The notes below the pieces were generated by a model that did not search any database, was not told where the DNA came from, and saw nothing but the letters and a program-made list of their open reading frames with translations. 27,427 nt of DNA from the IMG/VR virus record IMGVR_UViG_3300025000_000359, positions 1-27,427 of that record; one strand, 5' to 3'. Position numbers and translations under genes: made by a program. Source of the stretch: a virus. Shown here one piece after another: positions 1 to 7,718 of the stretch (positions within the stretch are counted from its first letter, which is position 1; each line of letters opens with the position of its first letter).

Positions 1-2463
1 CGTCGCCAGATATGCGCCGGACAACCGGTCGACCTGATACCCGAGTTCGATGTGGTTGACCAGGTCCCGGACCGGCTGCCGCTCGGCCCTGATCGATTTC
101 AGCTGATAATTGTCCGGGCCGAGGTATTTGGTCACGGTCTGCTCGGCCGAGGTCCGGCGCAGCACCAGCTTGGCCGTGCCGCCGCTCCAGAACAGCCTGG
201 AGCGGGCCTGGCGGCAGATTTTGCGCACGGCATCCTGGACGGTCAGCTCGCCGTCAACCACCCCGTCGATCGCGTAGGCGCGGCTGGCGTACTCGGCGCC
301 GGCATCGGCAAAGCCGGCGGTATCTACAAAGCCTGCCGGCAAACCGGCTTTGCCGAGCAGAACCTGCAGCACCTGATCCGGCCGGTTGCCGCCGCTGCTT
401 GCCGCCGTGGCCGTGACCGCGTCGCTGAACACCTTTTGCCTGGGCCGGTACTCGATGGTGAAGGTCAGCCAGGGAATGAAGACATTGACGCTGTCGCTAC
501 CGGCGTTGACATAGCGGATCTCGATGCGCCGCCCGACGAACCAGTCCCATGTCGGCAATACGTAATCGCTCAGATCAAACTTGTCGGTTAAGGTCCGCGC
601 CGGAGAGCCCATTTCGGTGAAATCGATGATGCGGTTATCTGTTGTCAGATCAGAAACCCGGCCGGCGCTGTTAACATACGCCGACACCCCGGTGTCGTTG
701 ACGTCTACCGTTTTGAGCAGGGCTGAGTAGGAGATCAGGGGCAGCTTATAGTAGACAGTTACCGAGCCGTTATTGACGTACAGAGCCGTTCTGATTTTTA
801 TCCAATAATTCTGATTGCTGGCTTGCCGCGGCCATGATCCGCCGGCCAGGGTGATGGTGCCAACCGCGCCGGTGACGGGATCGAAGTTATCCAATAGCAG
901 AGTTCCGCCCCACTCTGTAATTATCTCAATAAAATCTATCCGTGCCGTGCCGCCGCTCCGAATAGTGCTGACGTTGACGCTGATGGTGGAACTGATGGCC
1001 TCTGCCGACAGGTCGTTAAACCAGACGGTGGTTTCCTTCGTGGTCCCGTATGCCCCGTTCGAGCCGATGCCATGGCCGAATGACGAGGGGGCGCCGTTCG
1101 CCGCCCGACCGGCGGTGGCCCCGGTATTGTGCGGGTGGGTCGGGTCGCTGGTGGCGAGTCCCGGCTGGGTGTTGCCATGCGGATGATCGATATCGACATT
1201 GGCGTTCAGATCGATGACATCATCGACCGATGGTCGGGCCAGGCGGCCGACGACACCGACACCATCAACCCATACGTCGCAATAATCATGCTGATAGAGA
1301 TTGCTGGCCCAATGCTGCACCTCAAGATACGCCGTCACTATCAGCCCGAGATCGGGCAAAGGGTCAGCGCCGAGCGCCAGCGCCAGTGTCGGATACGACT
1401 GACTGACCAGGGCGCTGGAGCTGGATTTGTCGGCATCGACGGCAAAGTGAGCCTGCCAGGCCGTATTCCCGTCCGCCACGAGCCAGCCGGGCGGCTGATA
1501 ATCTTGGGCGGATGCGGCGAACTGCCATGAGTAGGGCTTCTGGCTAAAAACGATCTGGCCGTAGGTGCCGGTCAGCGAGGTCGTATAGATGCCAGCCGGC
1601 GCCGGATAGCCATCCACCTTAACATTGGTGATGGTACCGCCCGGCATCTCCCCGACTATATACGTATGGTCGGTGATCAGCTGGTGGACCTCGGCGTTGT
1701 CGGGGTGGCTCTCCGGTTCGGTACCGCCGTAGCCCCGAGCCTGGACAGTAAAGACCTTGTCGCCGCGGGAACTGTATTGGATCTGCTCATCCTCGACCTG
1801 GATGATGCCGGCGGCGGGGAATGGGGCCAGGGACTCGTTGCATTCGACGGTCAGCGAGCCCCGGGCGATCGACCCCCTGAGCGTGGCCTTGGGCGCGGTC
1901 TTGACGCAGAGGGTTTTACACTCACCGGCCTCGCCGAAAATCAGGGGGATGTGTTGACCGACATGTGCCGGCATGGCGTCGGGCCACGTTTCGGTTGTGA
2001 CCGTGGCGCCGCAGCGGCCAACGTAACGCATGTTGACCGACACCAGGTCCAGGGTCAAAAGCCGAGATGATTCATCAAATTTGATCGGATCCTGGACCAC
2101 GAAGCGGTCGACCAGGGCCTTGTCGCTATCGGCCAGGCCGGCGAACCACTGATAGAGGAGGGCCTCGACGTTCTCGGGATCCTCCTGAAGAAAAAGATCG
2201 GAAATCGGGCGGCTGCCGCCGTTGAGCAGGGTTATCGACATCTGCCGGACCTCGGCGGTGAAATCGCTGTCGGTCCCCGCCGCCTCGGTCAGTTCACCCC
2301 AATCCTCGACCAGGGCCTGGTAGGTCACGCCGCCGAGCGTGATGTTCTGGTCCGAGAGATAGACGTTGCCGGCTACCGGAAACTGCAGGACCAGGAGCTG
2401 CCGGGGCCTGCGGCTGCTGCTGTCCTTGGCGGCAATAAAGGCTGCGGGCAGGTCGCTGCGCAT
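1..2463 (-). CDS. Tail hub / central tail protein (partial, runs off the left edge)
   Basis: An uninterrupted minus-strand frame runs from an ATG at 2463 to base 1 (821 codons, no stop), so the protein is incomplete. The ATG shares a base with the stop of the upstream gene (TGATG). The first ~150 residues look like the N-terminal domain of phage tail-tip proteins (a VYLSDQNITLGGVTYQALVEDW-type start, shown here only in part). A middle region holds a His/Gly/Asn-rich patch around residues 423-465, with HPHGNTQPG and THPHNTG. Residues ~690-821 (VLQVLLGKAGLP, then TVQDAVRKICRQARSRLFW and LGPDNYQLKSIRAER) look like a hub or baseplate-type domain. Position after the tape measure and a small tail protein supports a tail-tip hub that organises the fibre and probably contacts the host surface. 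I recognise the role mainly from context, and the exact family is not certain. Confidence 0.75.
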   Translation of the reverse strand, partial: MRSDLPAAFIAAKDSSSRRPRQLLVLQFPVAGNVYLSDQNITLGGVTYQALVEDWGELTEAAGTDSDFTAEVRQMSITLLNGGSRPISDLFLQEDPENVEALLYQWFAGLADSDKALVDRFVVQDPIKFDESSRLLTLDLVSVNMRYVGRCGATVTTETWPDAMPAHVGQHIPLIFGEAGECKTLCVKTAPKATLRGSIARGSLTVECNESLAPFPAAGIIQVEDEQIQYSSRGDKVFTVQARGYGGTEPESHPDNAEVHQLITDHTYIVGEMPGGTITNVKVDGYPAPAGIYTTSLTGTYGQIVFSQKPYSWQFAASAQDYQPPGWLVADGNTAWQAHFAVDADKSSSSALVSQSYPTLALALGADPLPDLGLIVTAYLEVQHWASNLYQHDYCDVWVDGVGVVGRLARPSVDDVIDLNANVDIDHPHGNTQPGLATSDPTHPHNTGATAGRAANGAPSSFGHGIGSNGAYGTTKETTVWFNDLSAEAISSTISVNVSTIRSGGTARIDFIEIITEWGGTLLLDNFDPVTGAVGTITLAGGSWPRQASNQNYWIKIRTALYVNNGSVTVYYKLPLISYSALLKTVDVNDTGVSAYVNSAGRVSDLTTDNRIIDFTEMGSPARTLTDKFDLSDYVLPTWDWFVGRRIEIRYVNAGSDSVNVFIPWLTFTIEYRPRQKVFSDAVTATAASSGGNRPDQVLQVLLGKAGLPAGFVDTAGFADAGAEYASRAYAIDGVVDGELTVQDAVRKICRQARSRLFWSGGTAKLVLRRTSAEQTVTKYLGPDNYQLKSIRAERQPVRDLVNHIELGYQVDRLSGAYLAT

Positions 2464-2828
2464 CAGACCAGCTCCAGGAGCAGCTCGCCGGAAAACCGCT
2501 GGTGGCTGGTTTCCGGGAAGTTGAAGGGGCTGGTCAGCATCCGCACCGTCATGGCCTGCCCATCCTCGTCATAGTAGGTGAAGGGGTTGAGCGCCCCGCA
2601 AGCGATGGTGTCAAACCAGTTACAGAGGGTGTCATAGTCGGTCTGCGGGAGGTTTTTGAATGACAGGACGCGGGTTTTGATATCGACGCCCAGATCCTCG
2701 ACCTGCAACGATCCGCCGGCGGTGCGGTCGGTTATCTGTAATTTTTCGTGGGGTTTCTCCACTGGGAAGCGGATGCTGCGCGAGAACTGCAGGACATTGG
2801 CCCCTAATTCGAATCTTGGCTTTGCCAT
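2463..2828 (-). CDS. Minor tail / distal tail-type protein
   Basis: This is a 121-aa protein starting MAKPRFELG. It lies between the tape measure gene and the large hub gene, overlapping both by one base (TGATG at each junction), so it is translationally coupled. It is rich in beta-strand-like segments (LQVEDLGVDIKTRVLSF, TYYDEDGQAMTVRML) with no signal peptide or membrane segment. In siphophages a small distal tail or tail-completion protein commonly follows the tape measure and caps the tail tube before the hub. That context supports the call. I do not see a motif that fixes the family, so the specific function is inference. Confidence 0.65.
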   Translation of the reverse strand: MAKPRFELGANVLQFSRSIRFPVEKPHEKLQITDRTAGGSLQVEDLGVDIKTRVLSFKNLPQTDYDTLCNWFDTIACGALNPFTYYDEDGQAMTVRMLTSPFNFPETSHQRFSGELLLELV

Positions 2829-4723
2829 CAGCTCCGTGCCTCCCGCCGCTTGGTTTCATTGGCGATCGCCACCGCGTCCGACCGGCTCATTTGTTGGTTG
2901 AAGTTGATGATAGTGGTTCCAGCCGCGTTTTTGCCGTAATAAGCCGATTCGGCCGCCGCGACCTGGCTTGCCGACATGTTGGGATCGGTGTTCTGATAGC
3001 CGCCTGATGCGAGTGTTGATACTGCCGGGACGGATGAGGTGGCGGCGGACACCTCGGTGTTCAGCCGCTGTATATCTTGGATCAAGCTATTGACCCCCGT
3101 GACCACCGCGCTGCCATCTAGGCGGGCGGCCAGGACTATCTCCTTGCCGTTCAATTCGTCGGCCTTCATTCCCAATCTCTCCAGGGCTTTGGCTCCGTCG
3201 GTTTCTGCCTCGTTAAACTGCTCCGTGATGGTGCCGGTCATGTCCTTGATCGATTGCACATTCTGACTTGCCGCCAGTTCGCCTGCTTCAAAGGCCTTGT
3301 CGGCGAGCTTGCCCAGCTGGTCATAGAGCCATTGCTCAACCGAATACACATCGGCGCCGGCTTTTTTCCATCGTGCAGCCTTTCGCACCAATTCAGTCGC
3401 TTCAGAGGAGAAATACTTTTCAGCGCCAAGGCCGGCCTCTTCGTACATTTCCTTCTCGGCGTCGGCTTGTTTTTCGGCTTCCGACTTGTGCTTGTCGAGA
3501 ATTTTCTGCCGCTCTTTCTCCTGGTACTTGAGGGCATTGGTTGTCCGATTAATCTCGTTTTGAAGACCTTTCTGCCCCTTGGCGCCTTCCTGAGCCAGCG
3601 CGGCCTGGCTCTTTGCAACAGCCTCAGTGGATCCGAGCATAATCTGGTAGGACTGGTTAGCCTTCATAGCCAACTCATCGGCTGCGCCGAAGGCGGCTTC
3701 GGCATTCATCTTCCACTCAGCCGCTGCATTGTTGGTAATATGGAGCTTGTCCGTCAGGCCGGTTACCCCTTCAATGATTTTGAAAATGCCTCCGGAGACT
3801 GCCAAGGATGCGGCGGCGACCGCCTGGAAGCCTCCTCTGAAAAAATAGAAGACGCTTTCGCCGGCGCCGAGAATCGCCCCAGATACGGCTCGTATCTCAT
3901 CTTTCCAATCAACCATCCGGTCGGTCGCCCAGTTCATGAAATCGGCAAAGACCGGGGCAAGTTCGGCGGCGATGGAATCCTTCAGGCCGCCGAAGGCGCT
4001 GGTGGCTTCCCTGGTCGCCGCGCCGGCTTCCCTCAATTTTTTGCTGTCGACCTCGCTCAGGGCAATGCCCAGCTCCTTGGCCCGGGCGGCCTGCTCTTTC
4101 AGCGCCTGGCCGTTTTTCTCGAGGAGCGGAATCAGCAGGGTAGCGTCGTCGGCTATCGATTCCAGATAGAAGACCTGCTCGGCGGCGCTGACATTGGCGT
4201 CATCCATGGCCTTTTTCACCGCCACCAGCACGTCCGGGCCAGAGAGCTTCTGCAGCTGTTCGACGGTCAAGCCGACCTTGGGCGCGACGTTTTCCATGAA
4301 GTCCAGGAACTCGCCGCCGCCGGTGGCGATGAAATCGCCGAGCTTGTCCTGGACGTCCTTGCTGATATCGGCAAACTTATCGAGGGGTATCCCGGCGGAC
4401 TCCGCGGCATAGGCGTATTCCTTGAACTCGCCGCTGCCCATTTTCGCCAGCCGGGCCAGGTTTTCCAGCTCTTTTGCTTCTTTGGCGGAGGTGATCACCA
4501 GGGCGGAGACGGCGGCAAAAGCAGCTGTCGCCGCAGCGGTAACCATGCCCCAGACGCCGACCACCTTCGACCAGGAGCCGCCGATCTTATCAGCCGCCCC
4601 GGACCCGGAGGACTCGACCTTGCGGAATTCTTCCTGCGATTTGCCGGAGAACTCCTTAACCCGCACCGACCCCTTGTCGTCGACGTACAGTTCGATAGCT
4701 ACTTTGGCGTTCTGTTGCGGCAT
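2828..4723 (-). CDS. Tape measure protein
   Basis: The 631-aa product is chosen from the ATG at 4723 (MPQQNAKVAIELYVDDKG). The open frame extends upstream to 4885, but that part lies inside the chaperone gene. The start comes 8 bases after the end of the frameshifted chaperone frame and lacks a good ribosome site, which suggests coupling. The N-terminus is followed by a hydrophobic stretch near residues 55-80 (VVGVWGMVTAAATAAFAAVSALVI), a long Ala/Lys/Glu-rich helical region and a second hydrophobic part near residues 280-310. A coiled-coil segment (INRTTNALKYQEKERQKIL) comes later. This is the usual build of tape measures, which fill the tail tube and set its length. With the usual ~1.5 angstrom per residue rule, 631 residues would imply a tail near 95 nm. 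That estimate is inference. Confidence 0.88.
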   Translation of the reverse strand: MPQQNAKVAIELYVDDKGSVRVKEFSGKSQEEFRKVESSGSGAADKIGGSWSKVVGVWGMVTAAATAAFAAVSALVITSAKEAKELENLARLAKMGSGEFKEYAYAAESAGIPLDKFADISKDVQDKLGDFIATGGGEFLDFMENVAPKVGLTVEQLQKLSGPDVLVAVKKAMDDANVSAAEQVFYLESIADDATLLIPLLEKNGQALKEQAARAKELGIALSEVDSKKLREAGAATREATSAFGGLKDSIAAELAPVFADFMNWATDRMVDWKDEIRAVSGAILGAGESVFYFFRGGFQAVAAASLAVSGGIFKIIEGVTGLTDKLHITNNAAAEWKMNAEAAFGAADELAMKANQSYQIMLGSTEAVAKSQAALAQEGAKGQKGLQNEINRTTNALKYQEKERQKILDKHKSEAEKQADAEKEMYEEAGLGAEKYFSSEATELVRKAARWKKAGADVYSVEQWLYDQLGKLADKAFEAGELAASQNVQSIKDMTGTITEQFNEAETDGAKALERLGMKADELNGKEIVLAARLDGSAVVTGVNSLIQDIQRLNTEVSAATSSVPAVSTLASGGYQNTDPNMSASQVAAAESAYYGKNAAGTTIINFNQQMSRSDAVAIANETKRREARS

Positions 4724-4728
4724 GGTCG

Positions 4729-5492
4729 TTAAATGGTCGCGGTTCGTTGTTGATGATACTGTTTGATCGTTCGATGGATGCCGATCAGGCAGCGCCTGGC
4801 CAGGCGGCGATCGGCCGGGGCGATCTCCAGATCGTCCATGGCCTGGGGCACTGCCGACATGACCAGGTCGCCCCAGGGGCAGCACCGGTCATGCAGGGCC
4901 AAGAGTCGCCGGGTCAGCATATCCCAGCCATCAACCGGACAGCCTGCACATTCCGGTTCAATTTCGTCGTCTTCAAGGTTTTGGCGGCACTGCCTGCACT
5001 CGACCTTCGGATAGTCGAGCTGGAACTGCACCGCCTCTAGGACTTTTTTTCGGCCTCGGCCTCCCGCTCCGCGTTGAAGCGCTCGATGTCGAAGGTGACC
5101 CGGTTCAGCCAGGCGGTAAAACCGGGCGCCCAGGTCATGAGGAGTCGCCGCGAGGTCTTGTCGAAGGCGATCTCCCCGGTGAAGCCTTTCAGCTTCTGAA
5201 AGTCCTCGATCAGGACCAGCCGCCGCAGATCCGCAACCGTCAGGCCGCGCCAGTCGACTATCACGTAGTCGCCAAACATCTCCTGATACTTGTCGCTGCT
5301 GAACACCGGCCGCTTCTTCATCAGGGCCAGATCCCACTGCAGCTCGGTTGCCGCCTCCACGAACTCCTGATGCTTGCCGCCGATCGGCCGCGCCAGGACC
5401 TCGAAAGTCGCGGAGCCGGGGTAGGCCACCCAGATCGGTGGCTGTTCGTCCCGGGTGTCGATGATGTCGGCGAGTTTCAATGTCTCATCCAT
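4729..5492 (-). CDS. Tail assembly chaperone, long -1 frameshift product (G-GT type)
   Basis: This is read as a ribosomal frameshift product: frame 0 from 5492 to the slippery site A AAA AAG at 5043-5049, then -1 frame to a TAA at 4729, about 254 aa in all. The short form stops at 5037. In lambda-like and many other siphophages the gene before the tape measure encodes two chaperones by -1 frameshifting, and both bind the tape measure during tail assembly. The extension of about 104 residues carries paired cysteines (VECRQCRQN and PECAGCPVDG) that look like a zinc-binding knuckle, followed by a helical tail with RRLLALHDRCC. No start codon of its own precedes the extension in a sensible place, so frameshifting explains the second frame best. 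Position, slippery sequence and open -1 frame are seen directly; the expression ratio is unknown. Confidence 0.82.
5037..5492 (-). CDS. Tail assembly chaperone, short (frame 0) form
   Basis: This is a 151-aa protein starting MDETLKLADIID, ending EAEKKS just after the slippery run. It lies between the tail tube gene and the tape measure gene, the fixed position of tail chaperones. The N-terminal half has the beta-rich pattern of TAC proteins (WVAYPGSATFEVLARPIGG) and the C-terminal half is helical. The ribosome site is weak. It should bind the tape measure protein in the cytoplasm during tail tube growth and not be part of the finished virion, as known for lambda gpG. Family assignment rests on position, size and the frameshift rather than on a diagnostic motif. 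Confidence 0.8.
   Translation of the reverse strand: MDETLKLADIIDTRDEQPPIWVAYPGSATFEVLARPIGGKHQEFVEAATELQWDLALMKKRPVFSSDKYQEMFGDYVIVDWRGLTVADLRRLVLIEDFQKLKGFTGEIAFDKTSRRLLMTWAPGFTAWLNRVTFDIERFNAEREAEAEKKS
5043..5049 (-). other. -1 ribosomal slippery heptamer A AAA AAG
   Basis: On the minus strand the frame-0 codons are GAA AAA AAG TCC TAG. The last A of GAA plus AAA AAG forms A AAA AAG, a classical bacterial -1 slippery heptamer, two codons before the frame-0 stop. After slipping, the -1 frame reads AAA AAA GTC CTA GAG and stays open to 4729. Confidence 0.85.
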
Positions 5493-5501
5493 GGAGGGTA
5501 C

Positions 5502-6545
5502 CTAAGCCAGAAGACCAGTGGTTTTGGTGTTGACCAGTTCGAACTGCAGCGGCTCGGTCAGGTCGGTCATGCCCGCCGGCGCCGTATCGGTACCGTAGCC
5601 GGACAGCTTCATCGAAAAGGGGATCTTGCCCGGGCCGGAAAACGCCGCCTCCGGGGTGTCCACCCGTAGATGCGGCAACCTGATGGTCAGCGAGTAGTAC
5701 TGGCCTGTCACGATCAGTTTGCCGGTGAAGGTGATGTCCATTTTTTTCGGCGTCCCCGCCGCCCAGGCATCGAAAAAAGCATCGTTGGCCGTGTTGTAGC
5801 GGGGGAACTTGAGGGTCAGCGACACGGCCGGGAAGCCGTTGTCGTCAGGCTCCGCCACACCGGCCTGGCCGGCGACCGCCTCGGTATCCATTGGCCTTCC
5901 GACGGTCAGCTCGAACCCGGACGGCTTGATCACGTCACCAGCCCCGAGAGCCGCGGCGGTCTGGTCGTTCATTCTGAAGACCGCGGCGCTCTGCATCATG
6001 ATCCGGTTGCCTTTTGCCACCGTGATGCCCGCCATGGTGGCAACGGTGTTCACCAGGCTGTCGCGGACTAACCGATCACCGGTCAGGTCGAACGATGCCT
6101 TGAGCGGCTTATTGGCCTCGCCGGAGAGTTTTAAGCCGTGGATCTTGGCGCTCGGATATTCCCAGGTCTTGTTCGCCAGCTTTTTTTCCGCCAAGGTGCC
6201 GAAGAGGCCATAAATCTGGCTGGCCATGTCGATGGTATGACGATAGGCGATGGTGGCGGAGATCTGGGCGACCGAGGCGCTGCCCATCAAGAGCGCCAGC
6301 GGCAGGCCGAGGCCATCATAGCGGGCATACATCTCGATGTTGCCGGCGCAGGTCATCTCGCCGGGATCGGTGTCGGTGACCCACGGCTGCCCGGCGGAAT
6401 CGTCGTCCTCCATTTTGATCGCCGGCTTGATGCCGTCGGAGAGGAGCAAGAGCCCGTTCCCCGCTCCGCATGCCGCCGCCGTTCCCCAGGTGGTTCCTTT
6501 CTTCAGGCCGCAGACGAATTCTCGGCCGGTTATTTCATTCGCCAT
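5502..6545 (-). CDS. Major tail tube protein
   Basis: This 347-aa protein (MANEITGREFVCGLKKGTTW) has an excellent ribosome site (AAGGAGG about 10 bases upstream). Its start matches the tail tube proteins of transposable siphophages, where an MANEITGRE-like opening is followed by a beta-sandwich fold. Segments such as GEMTCAGNIEMYARYDGLG and LTLKFPRYNTANDAFFDAW fit subunits that stack into the non-contractile tail tube. There is no sheath gene beside it, which separates this phage from contractile-tailed Mu. It lies between the head-tail connector genes and the chaperone pair, as expected. Highly expressed structural proteins often have such strong ribosome sites. The length, longer than minimal tube proteins, leaves room for an extra surface domain. 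Confidence 0.82.
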   Translation of the reverse strand: MANEITGREFVCGLKKGTTWGTAAACGAGNGLLLLSDGIKPAIKMEDDDSAGQPWVTDTDPGEMTCAGNIEMYARYDGLGLPLALLMGSASVAQISATIAYRHTIDMASQIYGLFGTLAEKKLANKTWEYPSAKIHGLKLSGEANKPLKASFDLTGDRLVRDSLVNTVATMAGITVAKGNRIMMQSAAVFRMNDQTAAALGAGDVIKPSGFELTVGRPMDTEAVAGQAGVAEPDDNGFPAVSLTLKFPRYNTANDAFFDAWAAGTPKKMDITFTGKLIVTGQYYSLTIRLPHLRVDTPEAAFSGPGKIPFSMKLSGYGTDTAPAGMTDLTEPLQFELVNTKTTGLLA

Positions 6546-6560
6546 TTAGGAAATTCCTCC

Positions 6561-6992
6561 TTAAATAAGTTCCCGTTCCAGGGTGTAGATCATGGTCCGG
6601 ACCAGCTTGACTATCCATTGCTTGTTCTCGGCCTGGAACATTTCCGTCGGCCGGTCCGGGCCGATCTCCACCTTATCGATGTCGGCCAGCCCGAGATCGT
6701 TGTGCATGAGCAGATCACTGGCATCGTCCATGAACTGGTACAGCCCGGTAACCGCCTCGCCGCCGTCGGCGGTCATCCTGACGAAGGCGGCCAGCTCGAC
6801 CCGCATGGTCAGCTCAAGCACCCCGCTTGCCTGTTCCTCCCGTATCACCCCGCCGTCCTTGATACCGAGGCACGACTGCCTGGTCCCGGTCGGCATGTAG
6901 TTGACATGGGGAGTGATATAGCAGTCGCTCCGCCTCGGCAGCTGGGGCAGGGTCTGCAGTACGTTCTTGATGGCCGGGAGCAGGGTCTGCAT
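6561..6992 (-). CDS. Mu gp37-like tail terminator / head-tail joining protein
   Basis: This is a 143-aa protein starting MQTLLPAIKNVLQTLPQ. It directly follows the DUF1320 gene: its ATG comes right after that stop. Mu-like phages keep a protein of this size (gp37 type) here, between the adaptor gp36 and the first tail protein, and it is thought to complete the tail end that joins the head. The central part (GVLELTMRVELAAFVRM) has the strand pattern of tail terminators, and the C-terminus (WIVKLVRTMIYTLERELI) is helical. Assignment rests on synteny and general fold pattern; I see no catalytic residues and none are expected. Confidence 0.68.
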   Translation of the reverse strand: MQTLLPAIKNVLQTLPQLPRRSDCYITPHVNYMPTGTRQSCLGIKDGGVIREEQASGVLELTMRVELAAFVRMTADGGEAVTGLYQFMDDASDLLMHNDLGLADIDKVEIGPDRPTEMFQAENKQWIVKLVRTMIYTLERELI

Positions 6993-7418
6993 TTAAATGT
7001 CCTTTAAAGTCTTCCGCGAAAAGAGCCGATCGGGGCCTGCGAAGACCGCCGCCGAACTGCCGGCGGCGGCCTTCTCTTCGCCGCCCAGGGTCTGCTTGCC
7101 GGTCGAAAGCCGCTCAAGGGTCTTGACCGCTTCCCTGTAGCGATCCTTCCTGTTCTCCGGCACCCCGCTCGCATCGAGCGAGTAGAGGTTCCAGATGGCG
7201 ATGTCGACGGCCAGCGTCGAAAGCAGCGGCTGAGACCCGGCAAGCGGCAGTTCATAGCGATCGTCAACAGCGAGATAGCTGTCGATCTCGACATCCGCCG
7301 CTTCCAGGGCCGCCTCGATGGTGGCGGTGTTGACCAGGCCGCTGTCCGCCTCATCGGTGAGGCGGATCAGCTCATCCTGGGTGATCCGCTTGTTCAGATC
7401 GTCGACTGTGGCGTACAT
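6993..7418 (-). CDS. DUF1320 head-tail adaptor (Mu gp36-like)
   Basis: This is a 141-aa protein opening MYATVDDLNKRITQDELIRLTDE, the characteristic DUF1320 start. The helical core EAALEAADVEIDSYLAVDDRYELPL continues with AVDIAIWNLYSLDASGVPE and a YREAVKTLERLSTGK segment. These features are typical of gp36 of Mu-like phages, an adaptor forming the neck between portal and tail. The C-terminal ~35 residues (GGEEKAAAGSSAAVFAG) are low-complexity, as usual in this family. It lies four bases after the gp35-like gene and is followed immediately by the gp37-like gene, so the trio is probably co-translated. Confidence 0.85.
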   Translation of the reverse strand: MYATVDDLNKRITQDELIRLTDEADSGLVNTATIEAALEAADVEIDSYLAVDDRYELPLAGSQPLLSTLAVDIAIWNLYSLDASGVPENRKDRYREAVKTLERLSTGKQTLGGEEKAAAGSSAAVFAGPDRLFSRKTLKDI

Positions 7419-7421
7419 CGC

Positions 7422-7646
7422 TTATTCCTTTTTGTCCGGTTCGGCCGGGGCGGTTTTTGCTTCCTTGCCTTTTTTACCCTTTTCCGCCGGCTCCCCTTCC
7501 GAAAGAACGACCGTGAGCATGGGCTCATCCTGCAGGGCGGCAAGTTCCTTTTTGCTGAACGTATCATCCGCATAGCTTGTCGGGGCAGTCGAGTGAGCGA
7601 TCCCGCACCGCCGAAAGCCCTCCTTTTTGCTGATTATCGTGACCAT
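7422..7646 (-). CDS. Mu gp35 / FluMu N-like small head protein
   Basis: This is a 74-aa protein starting MVTIISKKEGFRRCGIAHS. The N-terminus (I-x-S-K-x-E-G-F-R-R-C-G-x-x-H) matches the short Mu gp35 / Haemophilus FluMu family found right after the major head gene. The rest is a TFSKKELAALQDEPMLTV helix and a Lys/Ala/Glu/Pro-rich tail (KGKKGKEAKTAPAEPDKKE). It has a good ribosome site (AAGGAG) ahead of the start. Its role in the capsid or neck is not established in the family; I only claim the family match and position. Confidence 0.8.
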   Translation of the reverse strand: MVTIISKKEGFRRCGIAHSTAPTSYADDTFSKKELAALQDEPMLTVVLSEGEPAEKGKKGKEAKTAPAEPDKKE

Positions 7647-7666
7647 CGTTTTCTCCTTATGTTCAA

Positions 7667-7692
7667 GGCGTGAAGGAAAAAACCCTCACGCC
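7667..7692. terminator. Hairpin between major head gene and gp35-like gene
   Basis: The arms GGCGTGAAGG (7667-7676) and CCCTCACGCC (7683-7692) pair over ten positions with one G-T pair and a six-base A/T loop. The hairpin fills the only real gap (about 70 bases) in this part of the late operon, just after the major head gene's stop. It lacks a trailing T-run on the transcribed strand, so it could be a partial terminator, an RNase stop protecting the capsid message, or both. Confidence 0.5.
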
Positions 7693-7718
7693 GATTCATC
7701 TCTCGGGCCGAGCTTGAA

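Noticed and set aside
3254-4732. 492-codon + strand ORF opposite the tape measure gene
   Set aside because: A shadow of the high-GC minus-strand gene; no ribosome site, and composition and repeats follow the antisense of the real gene.
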